DNA of 64,000 nucleotides from Methylobacterium radiotolerans JCM 2831 (GTDB lineage Bacteria; Pseudomonadota; Alphaproteobacteria; Rhizobiales; Beijerinckiaceae). How positions within the stretch are numbered: the stretch's first letter is position 1; each line of letters begins with the position of its first letter. The DNA lies in assembly GCF_000019725.1 (NCBI RefSeq), contig NC_010505.1, positions 3,599,001 to 3,663,000 of the forward strand, read 5' to 3'. Of this stretch, positions 8,307 to 16,841 are shown in pieces. Both the position numbers and the translations under genes were made by a program. The notes beneath the pieces were generated by a model. That model saw nothing but the letters and a program-made list of their open reading frames with translations. It did not search any database and was not told the origin of the DNA.

Positions 8307-9404
8307 ATGATGGCAGCTCTGCGGGTGGCGGTAGCCTGGGCGACGGTTCTCGCCTTCGCGTGGTTCGGCAAGGGCTGGCTCGGAGACCTGTCGGACCCCC
8401 TGTTCGCGGGGAGCCTGTTCGCGTGGCTGCTCGGCGTGATCGTCTGGGCGGCCTTCGGCGTGGTGCACGAGGCCGAGGAGCTGGCGCACCGCCTCGGCGA
8501 GCCCCTGGGCACCCTGGTCCTGACCCTGGCCATCGTCATCATCGAGGTGGCGCTGATCTCCGCCGTGATGCTGTCGGCCAAGGACGCGCCGACGCTCGGC
8601 CGCGACACGATGTTCGCGGTGCTGATGATCGTGCTGAACGGCGTGGTCGGGCTGGGCCTCCTCGTCGGCGGCCTGCGCCACCACCAGCAGCGCTACAACC
8701 TCCAGGGTGCCTCGGCCTTCCTGTCGGTGATCATCCCGCTCACCACCATCGCGCTGATCATCCCGAACTTCACGAGCTCTACCAGCGACGGGACCCTCAC
8801 GACCCTGCAGGCGGTGACGTTCTCGGTGTTCACCCTCGCCCTCTACGGCGTGTTCCTGCTGATCCAGACCGGGCGCCACAGCGAGTTCTTCATCGACGCG
8901 GAAGTCCCCGAGGCGACGGAGCCGTCGCACGGCGCGGATCCGGTCTCGGGCGGCAGCGTCGCCAAGCATATCGGCCTGCTGCTCGCCAACGTCGTGCCGA
9001 TCGTGATCCTGGCCAAGAGCCTCGCGGTGATCCTCGACCACGGCATCGCCGCCCTCGGCGCGCCGACGGCGCTGGGCGGCGTGCTGATCGCCGCCATCGT
9101 GTTCACGCCGGAAGGGATCTCGGCGCTCAAGGCGGTGGCCCGCAACGAGCTCCAGCGGGCGATCAACCTGTGCCTGGGGGCGGCCACCTCGACGGTCGGC
9201 CTCACCGTGCCGGCGATCCTGACTATCGGGCTGCTCACCGGCCAGACCGTGGTGCTGGGCCTCAAGCCCACCGAGATGACCCTGCTCGCCGTGACGCTGA
9301 TCCTCAGCGCGCAGACCTTCTCGGGCTCGCGCACCACCGTGCTCGAGGGCGCGGTGCACCTCGTGCTGTTCTTCGTCTACCTCGTGCTGATCTTCAGCCC
9401 CTGA
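8307..9404 (+). CDS. chaA: ChaA-type Ca2+(Na+/K+)/H+ antiporter
   Basis: 365-residue inner-membrane cation/proton exchanger of the CaCA superfamily with about 10-11 hydrophobic segments. The two inverted alpha repeats are clear: GEPLGTLVLTLAIVIIEVAL (about 64-83) and the matching VFTPEGISALKAV to LTVPAIL stretch (about 269-308). Each carries the conserved Glu of the ion site. Homologues expel Ca2+ or Na+/K+ at alkaline pH. An in-frame second ATG directly follows the first. No partner genes are adjacent. Confidence 0.88.
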   Translation: MMAALRVAVAWATVLAFAWFGKGWLGDLSDPLFAGSLFAWLLGVIVWAAFGVVHEAEELAHRLGEPLGTLVLTLAIVIIEVALISAVMLSAKDAPTLGRDTMFAVLMIVLNGVVGLGLLVGGLRHHQQRYNLQGASAFLSVIIPLTTIALIIPNFTSSTSDGTLTTLQAVTFSVFTLALYGVFLLIQTGRHSEFFIDAEVPEATEPSHGADPVSGGSVAKHIGLLLANVVPIVILAKSLAVILDHGIAALGAPTALGGVLIAAIVFTPEGISALKAVARNELQRAINLCLGAATSTVGLTVPAILTIGLLTGQTVVLGLKPTEMTLLAVTLILSAQTFSGSRTTVLEGAVHLVLFFVYLVLIFSP

Positions 9405-9444
9405 CAGGCTGTTCGTTTGTACCCTCGGTGGACGCGCCCCTCTC

Positions 9445-9530
9445 CGTCATCGCGAGCGCAGCGAAGCGATCCAGGGCAGCGCGGCCTCGACGGGGGTGGC
9501 ACCGTCCGGATCGCTCCGCTCGCGGGACGA
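9445..9530. repeat. Dispersed inverted-repeat element, copy 1
   Basis: The left arm carries CGAGCGCAGCGAAGCGATCC and the right arm TCGCTCCGCTCGCG, separated by a variable centre. The same arms recur at 41,770, 44,551 and 61,501. It lies between convergent genes and could fold as a long hairpin, serving as a terminator. Confidence 0.7.
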
Positions 9531-9571
9531 CCGCGCCGACGTCCCCTCCGATGCGGAAGATCGCGGCGCCT

Positions 9572-10369
9572 TCAGGCGCCGAAGCGTTCGGTCCGGATCA
9601 GGCCCGGCGCGACGCCCTGCGCCAGGATCAGGTCGGAGGCCGCGGCCACGAAGCGGTTCGAGCCGCAGAGGAACACCTTCCCGGGTGCCCCGATCCGCGC
9701 GAGGGCGTCGGCGACGAGGGGCGCGTCGATCCGCCTGCCGCCGGGCTCGCGCGTCGTGGCGAGATGCAGGGAGAAGTTGGGGTCCGTCTCGGCGAGCCGT
9801 TCCAGCTCGGCGACCGCGATCGCCTCCGCGCGGGTGCGGGCCGAGTAGATCAGCGCCGCCGGGATCGCCCGCCAGTTCTGCGCCCGCCGCCGCAGCATCG
9901 CCAGGAGCGGTACCACGCCGGAGCCGCCGCCGCCCAGGAGCAGGGGCCCGCCGTCAGGTCCGTCCCAGGAGAACGAGCCGCCGATCGGCCCACGCAGTTC
10001 GACCCGGTCGCCGACCTCGGCGCAGTGCGAGAACCAGCCCGAGACCTCGCCGTCCGGCAGGCCCTCGATCATCAGCTCCAGGGTGCCGCTGCCGTCCTGC
10101 GCCGAGGCGATGGAGTAGCTGCGCTGCGCCTGGTAGCCGTCCTCCGCGGTGAGCCGGACATCGACGTGCTGCCCGGCCCGGTAGGCCTCGGCGAGTCCGC
10201 AGCGCAGCCGGACGCTCTTCACGTGCGGCGTGACCGGCGCGATCGCGGCGATCTCCGCCTCGTGCCAGCGGAAGACGATGGGCTCGATCGCCGGGTCCGC
10301 TTCCCTGTCCGTCACCGCGCCAGGCACCGCTTCAGCCACCGTTTCAGTCACCGATGTAGCGCTGCTCAC
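9572..10369 (-). CDS. Ferredoxin/flavodoxin reductase-like FAD/NAD(P)H oxidoreductase
   Basis: 265-residue FNR-family protein. An N-terminal FAD barrel contains RSYSIAS (Arg83-Ser89), followed by an NAD(P) domain with GGGSGVVPLLAML (about 146-158), CGSNRFV and a C-terminal RTERFG. It lacks a 2Fe-2S cysteine cluster, so it needs an external redox partner. The start ATG at 10367-10369 lies inside the end of the sulfite-oxidase-like gene (26-base overlap). The two are therefore translationally coupled and probably pass electrons between NAD(P)H/FAD and the molybdenum subunit. Confidence 0.87.
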   Translation of the reverse strand: MSSATSVTETVAEAVPGAVTDREADPAIEPIVFRWHEAEIAAIAPVTPHVKSVRLRCGLAEAYRAGQHVDVRLTAEDGYQAQRSYSIASAQDGSGTLELMIEGLPDGEVSGWFSHCAEVGDRVELRGPIGGSFSWDGPDGGPLLLGGGGSGVVPLLAMLRRRAQNWRAIPAALIYSARTRAEAIAVAELERLAETDPNFSLHLATTREPGGRRIDAPLVADALARIGAPGKVFLCGSNRFVAAASDLILAQGVAPGLIRTERFGA

Positions 10370-10949
10370 GCCAGGGATCCCCGTACATGTGGTAGCCGCG
10401 CAGCTCCCAGAAGCCGGCGGTGTCGGTCTGGGTGAACCGGAGGCCCTTCACCCACTTGGCGCTCTTCCAGAAGTAGAGGTGCGGCACGAACAGCCGCGCC
10501 GGGCCGCCGTGATCCGGATGAATCGGCTGACCCTCGTAGCGCGTCGCCACGAGGGCGCGGCCGCCCACGAGGTCGGCCACCGGCACGTTCGTGGTGTAGT
10601 CGTCGTGGGATTCCGCCAGGAGGTAGCCCGTCGGCGCGGAGATCCCGGCATCGGCCAGGATGTCGTCGAAGCTGACGCCCTCCCAGGTCGTGTCGAACTT
10701 CGACCACTTGGTGACGCAGTGGATGTCGCCGTGCCAGGTGGTGCGGGGCAGCGCCTCGAACTGCGCCCAGCTCCACGCCTTGATCGGCCGGGACCCCTCG
10801 CGCAGCGTGAACCGCCACGTCGCCATGTCGACGGTCGGGTTGGGACCGATCTGGAGGATCGGGAAGTCGTCGGTCAGATACTGACCCGGCGGCAGGCGCG
10901 CGCCAGTCTCGGGCGGCTGCCTGCGTCCGACGAAGCCCCGTGTCACCAT
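10344..10949 (-). CDS. Sulfite oxidase-like molybdopterin oxidoreductase
   Basis: 201-residue catalytic Mo-cofactor domain of the sulfite oxidase/YedY superfamily. The molybdenum ligand Cys78 lies in DIHCVTKWS, and the usual YEGQPIHPDHGGPARLFVP motif that shapes the active site follows. No Tat or Sec leader and no dimerisation domain are seen, so it is short and probably cytosolic, unlike exported SorA or MsrP. It is encoded upstream of, and overlaps, the FNR-like reductase gene. The substrate is unknown; an S-oxide or N-oxide reductase role would fit a partner that supplies electrons. Confidence 0.88.
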   Translation of the reverse strand: MVTRGFVGRRQPPETGARLPPGQYLTDDFPILQIGPNPTVDMATWRFTLREGSRPIKAWSWAQFEALPRTTWHGDIHCVTKWSKFDTTWEGVSFDDILADAGISAPTGYLLAESHDDYTTNVPVADLVGGRALVATRYEGQPIHPDHGGPARLFVPHLYFWKSAKWVKGLRFTQTDTAGFWELRGYHMYGDPWREQRYIGD

Positions 10950-11107
10950 GACGGTCGCCGCTCCTCTCGCTCGCCCCTGGGTTTGGTGCGGCGGAGCACC
11001 TCACGTCAAGCCGGCACGTGCGGCCGAACAAACGCCCCAAAGCTCGGGTGTGGTAGCAGCTCTGTGCCGATCGATCGGCACGAATCGCCTGCTTTCAGGG
11101 GGATGTC

Positions 11108-11410
11108 ATGAAGTACCTTCTCGCGACGAGCCTTGTCGTCGGGAGCCTCGCCACGCTCGCGCCGGCCGCCCAGGCCCGCGACGGCATCGGCGCCGGCGGC
11201 GCGGCCGCCCTCGGCGTGCTCGGCGGCCTGGCCGTCGGCGGCGCCATCGCGTCGGCCAACAACGGCTACTACCCGGGCCGCCCGGTCTACCGCGCCCCGC
11301 CGCCGGTCTACGTCGAGGAGGATTACGGCCCGGTCTGCCACTTCGAGCGCCGCCGGACCTACGATGCCTACGGCGACGTCTACATCCGCCGCGTCCGCGT
11401 CTGCGAGTAG
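11108..11410 (+). CDS. Small secreted glycine-rich protein
   Basis: 100-residue protein with a Sec signal peptide (about 1-23, ending AAQA-RD), a Gly/Ala-rich hydrophobic stretch (GIGAGGAAALGVLGGLAVGGAIA) and a Tyr/Pro-rich middle. It ends in a short domain with two cysteines (CHFERRR and VRVCE) that could form a disulfide. This layout is common for small periplasmic or outer-membrane-associated proteins in methylobacteria. Its 3' end overlaps the end of the convergent DMT transporter gene by 31 bases. Function unknown. Confidence 0.75.
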   Translation: MKYLLATSLVVGSLATLAPAAQARDGIGAGGAAALGVLGGLAVGGAIASANNGYYPGRPVYRAPPPVYVEEDYGPVCHFERRRTYDAYGDVYIRRVRVCE

Positions 11411-12348
11411 GCGGCTTCCGGAGTCGCCGCCGCGACGGGCGCCGGTTTCAGGCGCTCGGCGCAGGCGATCCCGGCCAGCACCAGGGCCAGGGCGGCGGCT
11501 TCCGTCGTCCCGAACGGCTCGCCGACCAGCAGGACGGCGAGGATCGCGCCGAAGATCGGCACGAGGTTGACGAACAGGCCGGCGCGGTTCGGGCCGATGA
11601 TCTCGACGCCGCGCATGAAGAAGAGCTGCGCCAGCAGCGACGGCCCGAGGCCGACGAAGGCCACCATCAGCCAGCCCTCGCGGTTGGGCCAGACGGCGTG
11701 GCCGGTCGCCCACTCGACGGCGAGCGGCGGCAGCGAGGTGACGAACGCCGCGATCGCCATCGCGGCGAAGAACGCCAGGGCCGGCACCTTCGGGCGCGTC
11801 GGCAGGAAGATCGTGTAGCCCGCGTAGAGCAGGCAGGCGCCGAAGACGAGCACGTCGCCGCGGTTGAAGGCGAGGTTCGTCAGCACGGAGAAGTCGCCGT
11901 GCGTGGCGGCGAGGCCGGCGCCCACCAGGGTCAGCGCCACGCCCAGCACCTGTCCCGGCGCGACCGGGACCCGGTAGGCGAGCCGGTTCAGGACGATCAC
12001 CAGCACGGGGATCGCGCCCTGGAACAGGGCGAGGTTGATCGCGCCGGTATGGACGCCGGCCGCGTAGAACAGACAGTTGAAGGCCGTGTAGCCGAGGCCG
12101 CCCATCAGCAGGATGCGCAGCCAGTGCGGCCGCAGCAGCGGCAACGCGGCGGCGAGCCGGCGCCCGGCGAAGGGCATGAGCACCAGGCAGGCCACCGCCC
12201 AACGAAGCGTCGTGATGACCTGGGGCGAGACGTGACCGGGCGCCCAGCGGCTGGTGACGGCGTTGCCGGCCCAGAGGAGCGCCGTGACGGTCAGCAGCAG
12301 GTAGGCGGGCGCGGCCGAGGAAGTCCGGCTCGCGCGCCCGGCCGTCAA
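11380..12348 (-). CDS. EamA/DMT-family transporter
   Basis: About 322 residues with 10 predicted membrane helices in two EamA repeats (from about [16 protein letters not shown] onwards), typical of drug/metabolite exporters related to RhaT/YdcZ/RarD. The best start is a TTG at 12346-12348 that overlaps the infA stop codon (TTGA); no ATG or GTG lies close to the first helix. This implies translational coupling to infA. The substrate cannot be predicted. Confidence 0.82.
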   Translation of the reverse strand: MTAGRASRTSSAAPAYLLLTVTALLWAGNAVTSRWAPGHVSPQVITTLRWAVACLVLMPFAGRRLAAALPLLRPHWLRILLMGGLGYTAFNCLFYAAGVHTGAINLALFQGAIPVLVIVLNRLAYRVPVAPGQVLGVALTLVGAGLAATHGDFSVLTNLAFNRGDVLVFGACLLYAGYTIFLPTRPKVPALAFFAAMAIAAFVTSLPPLAVEWATGHAVWPNREGWLMVAFVGLGPSLLAQLFFMRGVEIIGPNRAGLFVNLVPIFGAILAVLLVGEPFGTTEAAALALVLAGIACAERLKPAPVAAATPEAAYSQTRTRRM

Positions 12349-12620
12349 CGGCGGCGGAACTGGCCGCCGCGCACCGGCGGACGGGGTCCGGACGAGCGCT
12401 CGTCCTTGTGGCGGAACACGAGGCGGCCCTTCTCGAGGTCGTAGGGCGACATCTCGACCGTCACCCGGTCGCCGGCCAGCGTCTTGATGCGGTTCTTCTT
12501 CATCTTGCCGGCCGTGTAGGCCACGATCTCGTGGCCCTGGTCGAGCTGCACGCGGTAGCGCGCATCCGGCAGGATCTCGATCACGAGACCATCGAACTGC
12601 ATCAATTCTTCTTTCGCCAT
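12345..12620 (-). CDS. infA: Translation initiation factor IF-1
   Basis: S1/OB-fold factor that binds the 30S A site with IF-2 and IF-3. The 91-residue protein begins [11 protein letters not shown] and carries the family motifs [17 protein letters not shown] and [18 protein letters not shown]. It is about 20 residues longer than Escherichia coli IF-1, with a Pro/Gly/Arg-rich tail. The start at 12620 is chosen by family alignment. Its stop overlaps the TTG of the DMT transporter. Confidence 0.95.
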   Translation of the reverse strand: MAKEELMQFDGLVIEILPDARYRVQLDQGHEIVAYTAGKMKKNRIKTLAGDRVTVEMSPYDLEKGRLVFRHKDERSSGPRPPVRGGQFRRR

Positions 12621-12831
12621 GCACCTTCTCCAGTCGGACCGTCCGGCAGCAGGCGTTCCGGCAATGCGTGTTCGGCTGTCATCGAGCTCGGGAAACGCCG
12701 CAGGGCGCGGATCCGATCCGGGGGACCGCCCGCGCCAGCTCAGCAGCACCGCCCGCATGTAGTCCCCGCGGGAACCGGCCGCAAGTCACGGAGGCCGAAC
12801 ACCTTCCGTCATCGACACGATTCGCCGGCTT

Positions 12832-13968
12832 TCACGGCTCCGCGTCGTTGCCGGCGTAGTCGAGGCGCCCGTCCGGCGTCCGGCGCCAGATCCGCAGGGC
12901 GATCGGCGCTCCGGAGCGGTCGCCCCGCGCATCGAAGGCCACCGATCCGAGCAGCGTCCGGGACGGCCCCGTCCGCACGGCCTCCGCCACCTTGCGGCCA
13001 TCGGCGATGCGGCCGGTCTTCGGGTCGGCGGCGCGGGCGCGCTCGGTCGCCTGCGCCAGCAGCTCCACGGCGGCGTAGGCCCCGGCCGCGACGCTCTCCG
13101 CCTCGGGGGACCGCGGCGCCGGGCGGGAGCCGCGCGGCTCTGGCAGGCGCGGCGGGTCGGGAACCAGGGTCATGACGGTGCCCTCCCCGTCCCCGCCGGC
13201 CGCGGCGGCGAAGGCCGGGTCGAGGATGCCGTCGCTCGCCACCAGCGTCGCGCCGAGGCCGGCCTCGCGCATGGCGTGGAGCAGAGTCGCGGCCTCCGGC
13301 GCGAGGCCGCCGAAATACACCGCGTCGGGGCGCGCCGCCCTCAGCCGCGCGACGAGGTCCGCGAGGTCGCGCGTGCCCCGGGGGAAGCCGTCGAACAGCA
13401 CCTCCGGCGTGCCGGCCTCCTTCAGCCGTGCCGCCACCGCGTCGGCGAGGCCGCGGCCGAAGGTCGAGCGGTCGCTGACGATCCCGACCCGGCGCCCCGC
13501 GAAGGCCTTCGCCAGATAGCCCCCGGCAGCCCGGCCCTGCTGCGCGTCGCTCGGTCCGAGGCGGAACAGGTTCCACAGGCTCCGCCCGGTCAGCGGCCCG
13601 TAGGCCGCCGCGGGCGCGACCACGACCGCACCCGCCTCCTCGTAGACGGGCGCCGCGGCCGCGACCGCCCCGGATTCGAGCGGCCCGACCACGAGGCGCA
13701 CGTTGTCGGCGGCGAACTTCTTCGCGACCGCGGCGGCCTGCCGGGCCTCGCCGCCGTCGTCGGCCGGGACGAGGACCCAGCGCGGGCGCCCGCCCGCGGC
13801 GCGGTTGAGGTCGGCCACCGCCTGCTCGGCGCCCTGCCGGAGCCCCTGGCCGTAGGCGGCGTCCGGACCGGTCAGCGGCGCCGACAGCCCGATCCGCACC
13901 GGCGCCTGCGCGACGGCCGGGGCGGCCGTCCAGAGAAGGGCGAGGAACGGGACGAGGCGACGGATCAT
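12832..13968 (-). CDS. ABC transporter substrate-binding protein, branched-chain amino acid (LivJ/K) type
   Basis: 378-residue periplasmic binding protein of type I fold. It has a Sec signal peptide (about 1-20, ending AVAQ-AP), then the family start VRIGLSAPLTGPDAAYGQGLRQGAEQAVADLN. A conserved Asp/Gly-rich hinge region follows (LADLVARLRAARPDAVYFGG). No permease or ATPase genes are adjacent, so it is an orphan in this window. It may serve a distant LIV system or act as a sensor. It is divergent from the aminotransferase gene at 14,182. Confidence 0.88.
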   Translation of the reverse strand: MIRRLVPFLALLWTAAPAVAQAPVRIGLSAPLTGPDAAYGQGLRQGAEQAVADLNRAAGGRPRWVLVPADDGGEARQAAAVAKKFAADNVRLVVGPLESGAVAAAAPVYEEAGAVVVAPAAAYGPLTGRSLWNLFRLGPSDAQQGRAAGGYLAKAFAGRRVGIVSDRSTFGRGLADAVAARLKEAGTPEVLFDGFPRGTRDLADLVARLRAARPDAVYFGGLAPEAATLLHAMREAGLGATLVASDGILDPAFAAAAGGDGEGTVMTLVPDPPRLPEPRGSRPAPRSPEAESVAAGAYAAVELLAQATERARAADPKTGRIADGRKVAEAVRTGPSRTLLGSVAFDARGDRSGAPIALRIWRRTPDGRLDYAGNDAEP

Positions 13969-14181
13969 GGCGGCACTCTAGGACCGTCGGAGCCCTCACC
14001 GGAAGGGCGCTGGCGGCGGATCGGCGCCGGATGGTTGAGTGGATCGGGACGCTGATGCGCGCGGAAGCGCTGGCGGGCGGGCGCGATGTGCGGAATAAGG
14101 GCATCGGCCCGGCCCGTCGCCGGGCGTGCCGGCACCTCTCCACGCGTGGCCGGCCGAGACCCTCTGGGACGATTGACGATC

Positions 14182-15387
14182 ATGACCTCGCTGTTCGCCG
14201 GCATCCAGGACGCGCCGCTCGACCCGATCATGCGCCTGTTCGAGGCCTTCAACGCCGACCCGAGCCCGAAGAAGCTGAATCTCGTCGTCGGCGTGTACAC
14301 GGACGCGGACGGCAAGGTGCCGCGCCTGCGCGCCGTGCAGACCGCCGAGAAGCGCTGGATCGAGAAGGGCCTGCCCAAGACCTACCGGCCGATCGAGGGC
14401 ACGAAGCCGTTCCGCGACGCCGTCCAGGAGCTGCTGTTCGGCAAGGGTGCGCCGATCCTGTCCCAGAACCGGGCCGCGACGCTCCAGAGCATCGGCGGCA
14501 CCGGCGCCCTGAAGACCGGCGCCGACCTGCTGGCCAAACTCTACCCAGGCGCCACCGTGGCGGTGAGCAACCCGAGCTGGGAGAACCACAAGGCCCTGTT
14601 CAGCCAGGCCGGCTTCACCGTGGTCGACTACCCCTACTTCTCGGCCGAGACCGGCGGCGCCGATTACCCGGCCATGAAGGCAAATCTCCAGGATCTGCCG
14701 AAGGGCTCGATCGTGGTGCTGCACGCCTGCTGCCACAACCCGACCGGCGCCGATCTCAGCCTCGACGAGTGGCGCGACCTCGTGCCCCTGATGGCCGAGC
14801 GCGGCCTGATCCCGTTCCTCGACATCGCCTACCAGGGCTTCGGCAACGGCCTCGACGCCGACGCCGAGCCGGTGCGCCTGTTCGCGGAGTCCGGCCAGGA
14901 GTTCCTCGTCGCCTCCTCGTTCTCGAAGTCGTTCTCGCTCTACGGCGAGCGCGTCGGCGCGCTGACCATCGTGGCCGAGAGCCCGGCCGCGAAGGCCAAG
15001 GTCGAGGCCTTCGCCAAGCGCCTCGTCCGGGCGAGCTACTCGAACCCGCACACCCACGGTGCGGCGATCGTCGAGATCGTGCTGACCGATCCGGAGCTGC
15101 GCGCCGACTGGGAGCGGGAGCTCGCCGAGATGCGCGACCGGATCCGCGCCATGCGCGAGCGGATGGCCGACAGCCTGCAGCAGCGCCACCCCGAGCGCGG
15201 CTTCGACGCCATCAAGGCGCAGAAGGGCATGTTCTCCTACACGGGCCTGAGCCCCGCCGAAGCCACCCGCCTGCGCGAGGAGCACGAGGTCTACGCTCTG
15301 GAGACCGGCCGGATCTGCGTGGCCGCGGTCAACACCCACAACATCGACCACGTCATCGACGCGATCGACGCGGTGGTGAAGGGCTGA
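14182..15387 (+). CDS. Aromatic/aspartate aminotransferase (class I, subgroup I-alpha)
   Basis: 401-residue PLP enzyme close to AspC/TyrB. PLP lysine Lys249 is in SSFSKSFSLYGERVG, and the substrate/PLP motifs NPSWENHKALF and HACCHNPTGADLS are present. TyrB-type enzymes transfer amino groups between aromatic amino acids or aspartate and 2-oxoglutarate. The start at ATG 14182 follows family length; the upstream in-frame sequence is not conserved-looking. The D-2-hydroxyacid dehydrogenase gene follows by 6 bases, so the pair could deaminate an amino acid and reduce the 2-oxoacid. Confidence 0.9.
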   Translation: MTSLFAGIQDAPLDPIMRLFEAFNADPSPKKLNLVVGVYTDADGKVPRLRAVQTAEKRWIEKGLPKTYRPIEGTKPFRDAVQELLFGKGAPILSQNRAATLQSIGGTGALKTGADLLAKLYPGATVAVSNPSWENHKALFSQAGFTVVDYPYFSAETGGADYPAMKANLQDLPKGSIVVLHACCHNPTGADLSLDEWRDLVPLMAERGLIPFLDIAYQGFGNGLDADAEPVRLFAESGQEFLVASSFSKSFSLYGERVGALTIVAESPAAKAKVEAFAKRLVRASYSNPHTHGAAIVEIVLTDPELRADWERELAEMRDRIRAMRERMADSLQQRHPERGFDAIKAQKGMFSYTGLSPAEATRLREEHEVYALETGRICVAAVNTHNIDHVIDAIDAVVKG

Positions 15388-15393
15388 TCCCGC

Positions 15394-16431
15394 GTGGCGG
15401 TCCGCAAGCGCGTCTGCCGATTCAACGTCTGGATCAACCCGGTCTTCGACGCGCGCCTGGGGGCCGAGCCCGACATCGACCTGCAGGTCGGCGACCTGCA
15501 GGGACCGGAGGACGCGCTCGCCGCGCTGCTGGCGCGGGCCCACGTCCTCCACGTCTCGCCGGCGCGGGACGAGCTGCCGCGCCGCTGGCACGTGACCGAC
15601 GCGCTGCTCGCCGAATGCCCCGACCTCCTGGCGGTCTCGTCGGCCGGGGCGGGCTTCGACACGGTGGACGCCGCCGCCTGCACCCGGGCCGGCGTCGCGG
15701 TGGTGAACCAAGTGGGCGGCAATGCCCGCTCGGTGGCCGAGCTGGCGATCGGCCTGATGCTCGCCGTCTCGCGCAAGATCTGCGTCTCGGACCGGCTGCT
15801 CCGGACCGCGCGCGGCTTCACCCGCGAATCGCTCATGGGCCACGAGATCGGCGGCGCGACCCTGGGCCTGATCGGGATCGGCCATACCGGCCGGGAGGTC
15901 GCCAAGCTGGCCCGCGGCTTCGACATGCGGGTCTTCGCCCACGACCCCCTGCTCTCGGGCGATGAGATCCGGGCCCGCGGCGCGGAGCCGGTCGACCGGG
16001 CGCGACTGCTCGCCGAGTCCGACATCGTGTCCCTGCACTGCCCCCTCGACGACACGACCCGCGGCAGCTTCGACGCCGAGAGCTTCGCGGCGATGAGGCC
16101 GGGGGCACTGTTCATCACCACCGCCCGCGGCGGCGTCCACGACGAGGCCGCGCTCGCCGCGGCGCTGACCGCCGGCCACCTCGCGGGGGCGGGCCTCGAC
16201 GTCTGGTCGCCGGAGCCGCCGCCCCTCAACGCGGCCCTGCTGCAGCTCGACACCGTGGTGGCGACCTACCACACCGCCGGCGTCACCCACGAGGCACGGC
16301 GCAACGTGGCCGCCTGGGGGGCCGAGCAGATCGTCGGCCTGCTCCGCGGCGAGACGCCGCCGCGCCTCGTCAATCCGGAGGTCTGGCCCGCCGTGCTGGA
16401 GCGCCGGGCGGTGCTGTTCGGCGACGCGTGA
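15394..16431 (+). CDS. D-isomer-specific 2-hydroxyacid dehydrogenase (NAD-dependent)
   Basis: 345-residue oxidoreductase of the SerA/GhrB family. The Rossmann motif is GLIGIGHTGREVAKLA, and the catalytic set is Arg in TTARGGVHDE, Glu in AGLDVWSPEPPP and His in VATYHTAGVTHE. It should interconvert a 2-oxoacid and a D-2-hydroxyacid, for example hydroxyphenylpyruvate, glyoxylate or hydroxypyruvate. It starts with GTG at 15394, 6 bases after the aminotransferase stop, and is very likely in the same operon. Confidence 0.88.
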   Translation: MAVRKRVCRFNVWINPVFDARLGAEPDIDLQVGDLQGPEDALAALLARAHVLHVSPARDELPRRWHVTDALLAECPDLLAVSSAGAGFDTVDAAACTRAGVAVVNQVGGNARSVAELAIGLMLAVSRKICVSDRLLRTARGFTRESLMGHEIGGATLGLIGIGHTGREVAKLARGFDMRVFAHDPLLSGDEIRARGAEPVDRARLLAESDIVSLHCPLDDTTRGSFDAESFAAMRPGALFITTARGGVHDEAALAAALTAGHLAGAGLDVWSPEPPPLNAALLQLDTVVATYHTAGVTHEARRNVAAWGAEQIVGLLRGETPPRLVNPEVWPAVLERRAVLFGDA

Positions 16432-16746
16432 CCCGGAGCGGGTCCGGCGCCGCGCCGGTGGCGCACGATCCTGTGGACTATTCCCGCGCGACGCGGCGGA
16501 CTCGGGCCGTCCGACACTGAACCGCTCCCGGTCCGCGTCGGCGTCCGGCGGCAGACCCGCGCCACTCTCCGGGGCGCCGCAGCCGGCCGCGCAGCGCGAT
16601 GCGGTACGCCGCGGGCTCGGCCCGAACCGTTGACGGCGCGACGGCGTTCACCGCGGCCCGTCGGGATCGGGAGGCCCGCCGCGCAGTCTCGTACCGACGA
16701 GTCCGGGCTGCCGCCAGACCACAGGCGCGATGTCGATCCCGCGCAG

Positions 16747-16764
16747 ATTATAGTTATTCGAAAT
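16747..16764. promoter_or_regulatory. AT-rich promoter region of the TonB receptor, possible iron box
   Basis: The 410-base gap 16,432-16,841 holds no gene. Within it, ATTATAGTTATTCGAAAT is unusually AT-rich for this genome and loosely resembles Fur/Irr-type boxes, as expected ahead of an iron-uptake receptor. The match is imperfect. Confidence 0.3.
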
Positions 16765-16841
16765 CCAGCCTTCGGGATGACCTCGAGAGCAAGCTTGACC
16801 GTGAGTGTTTCTCTACCGTATCTGGCGCCACTCGAAACAGA

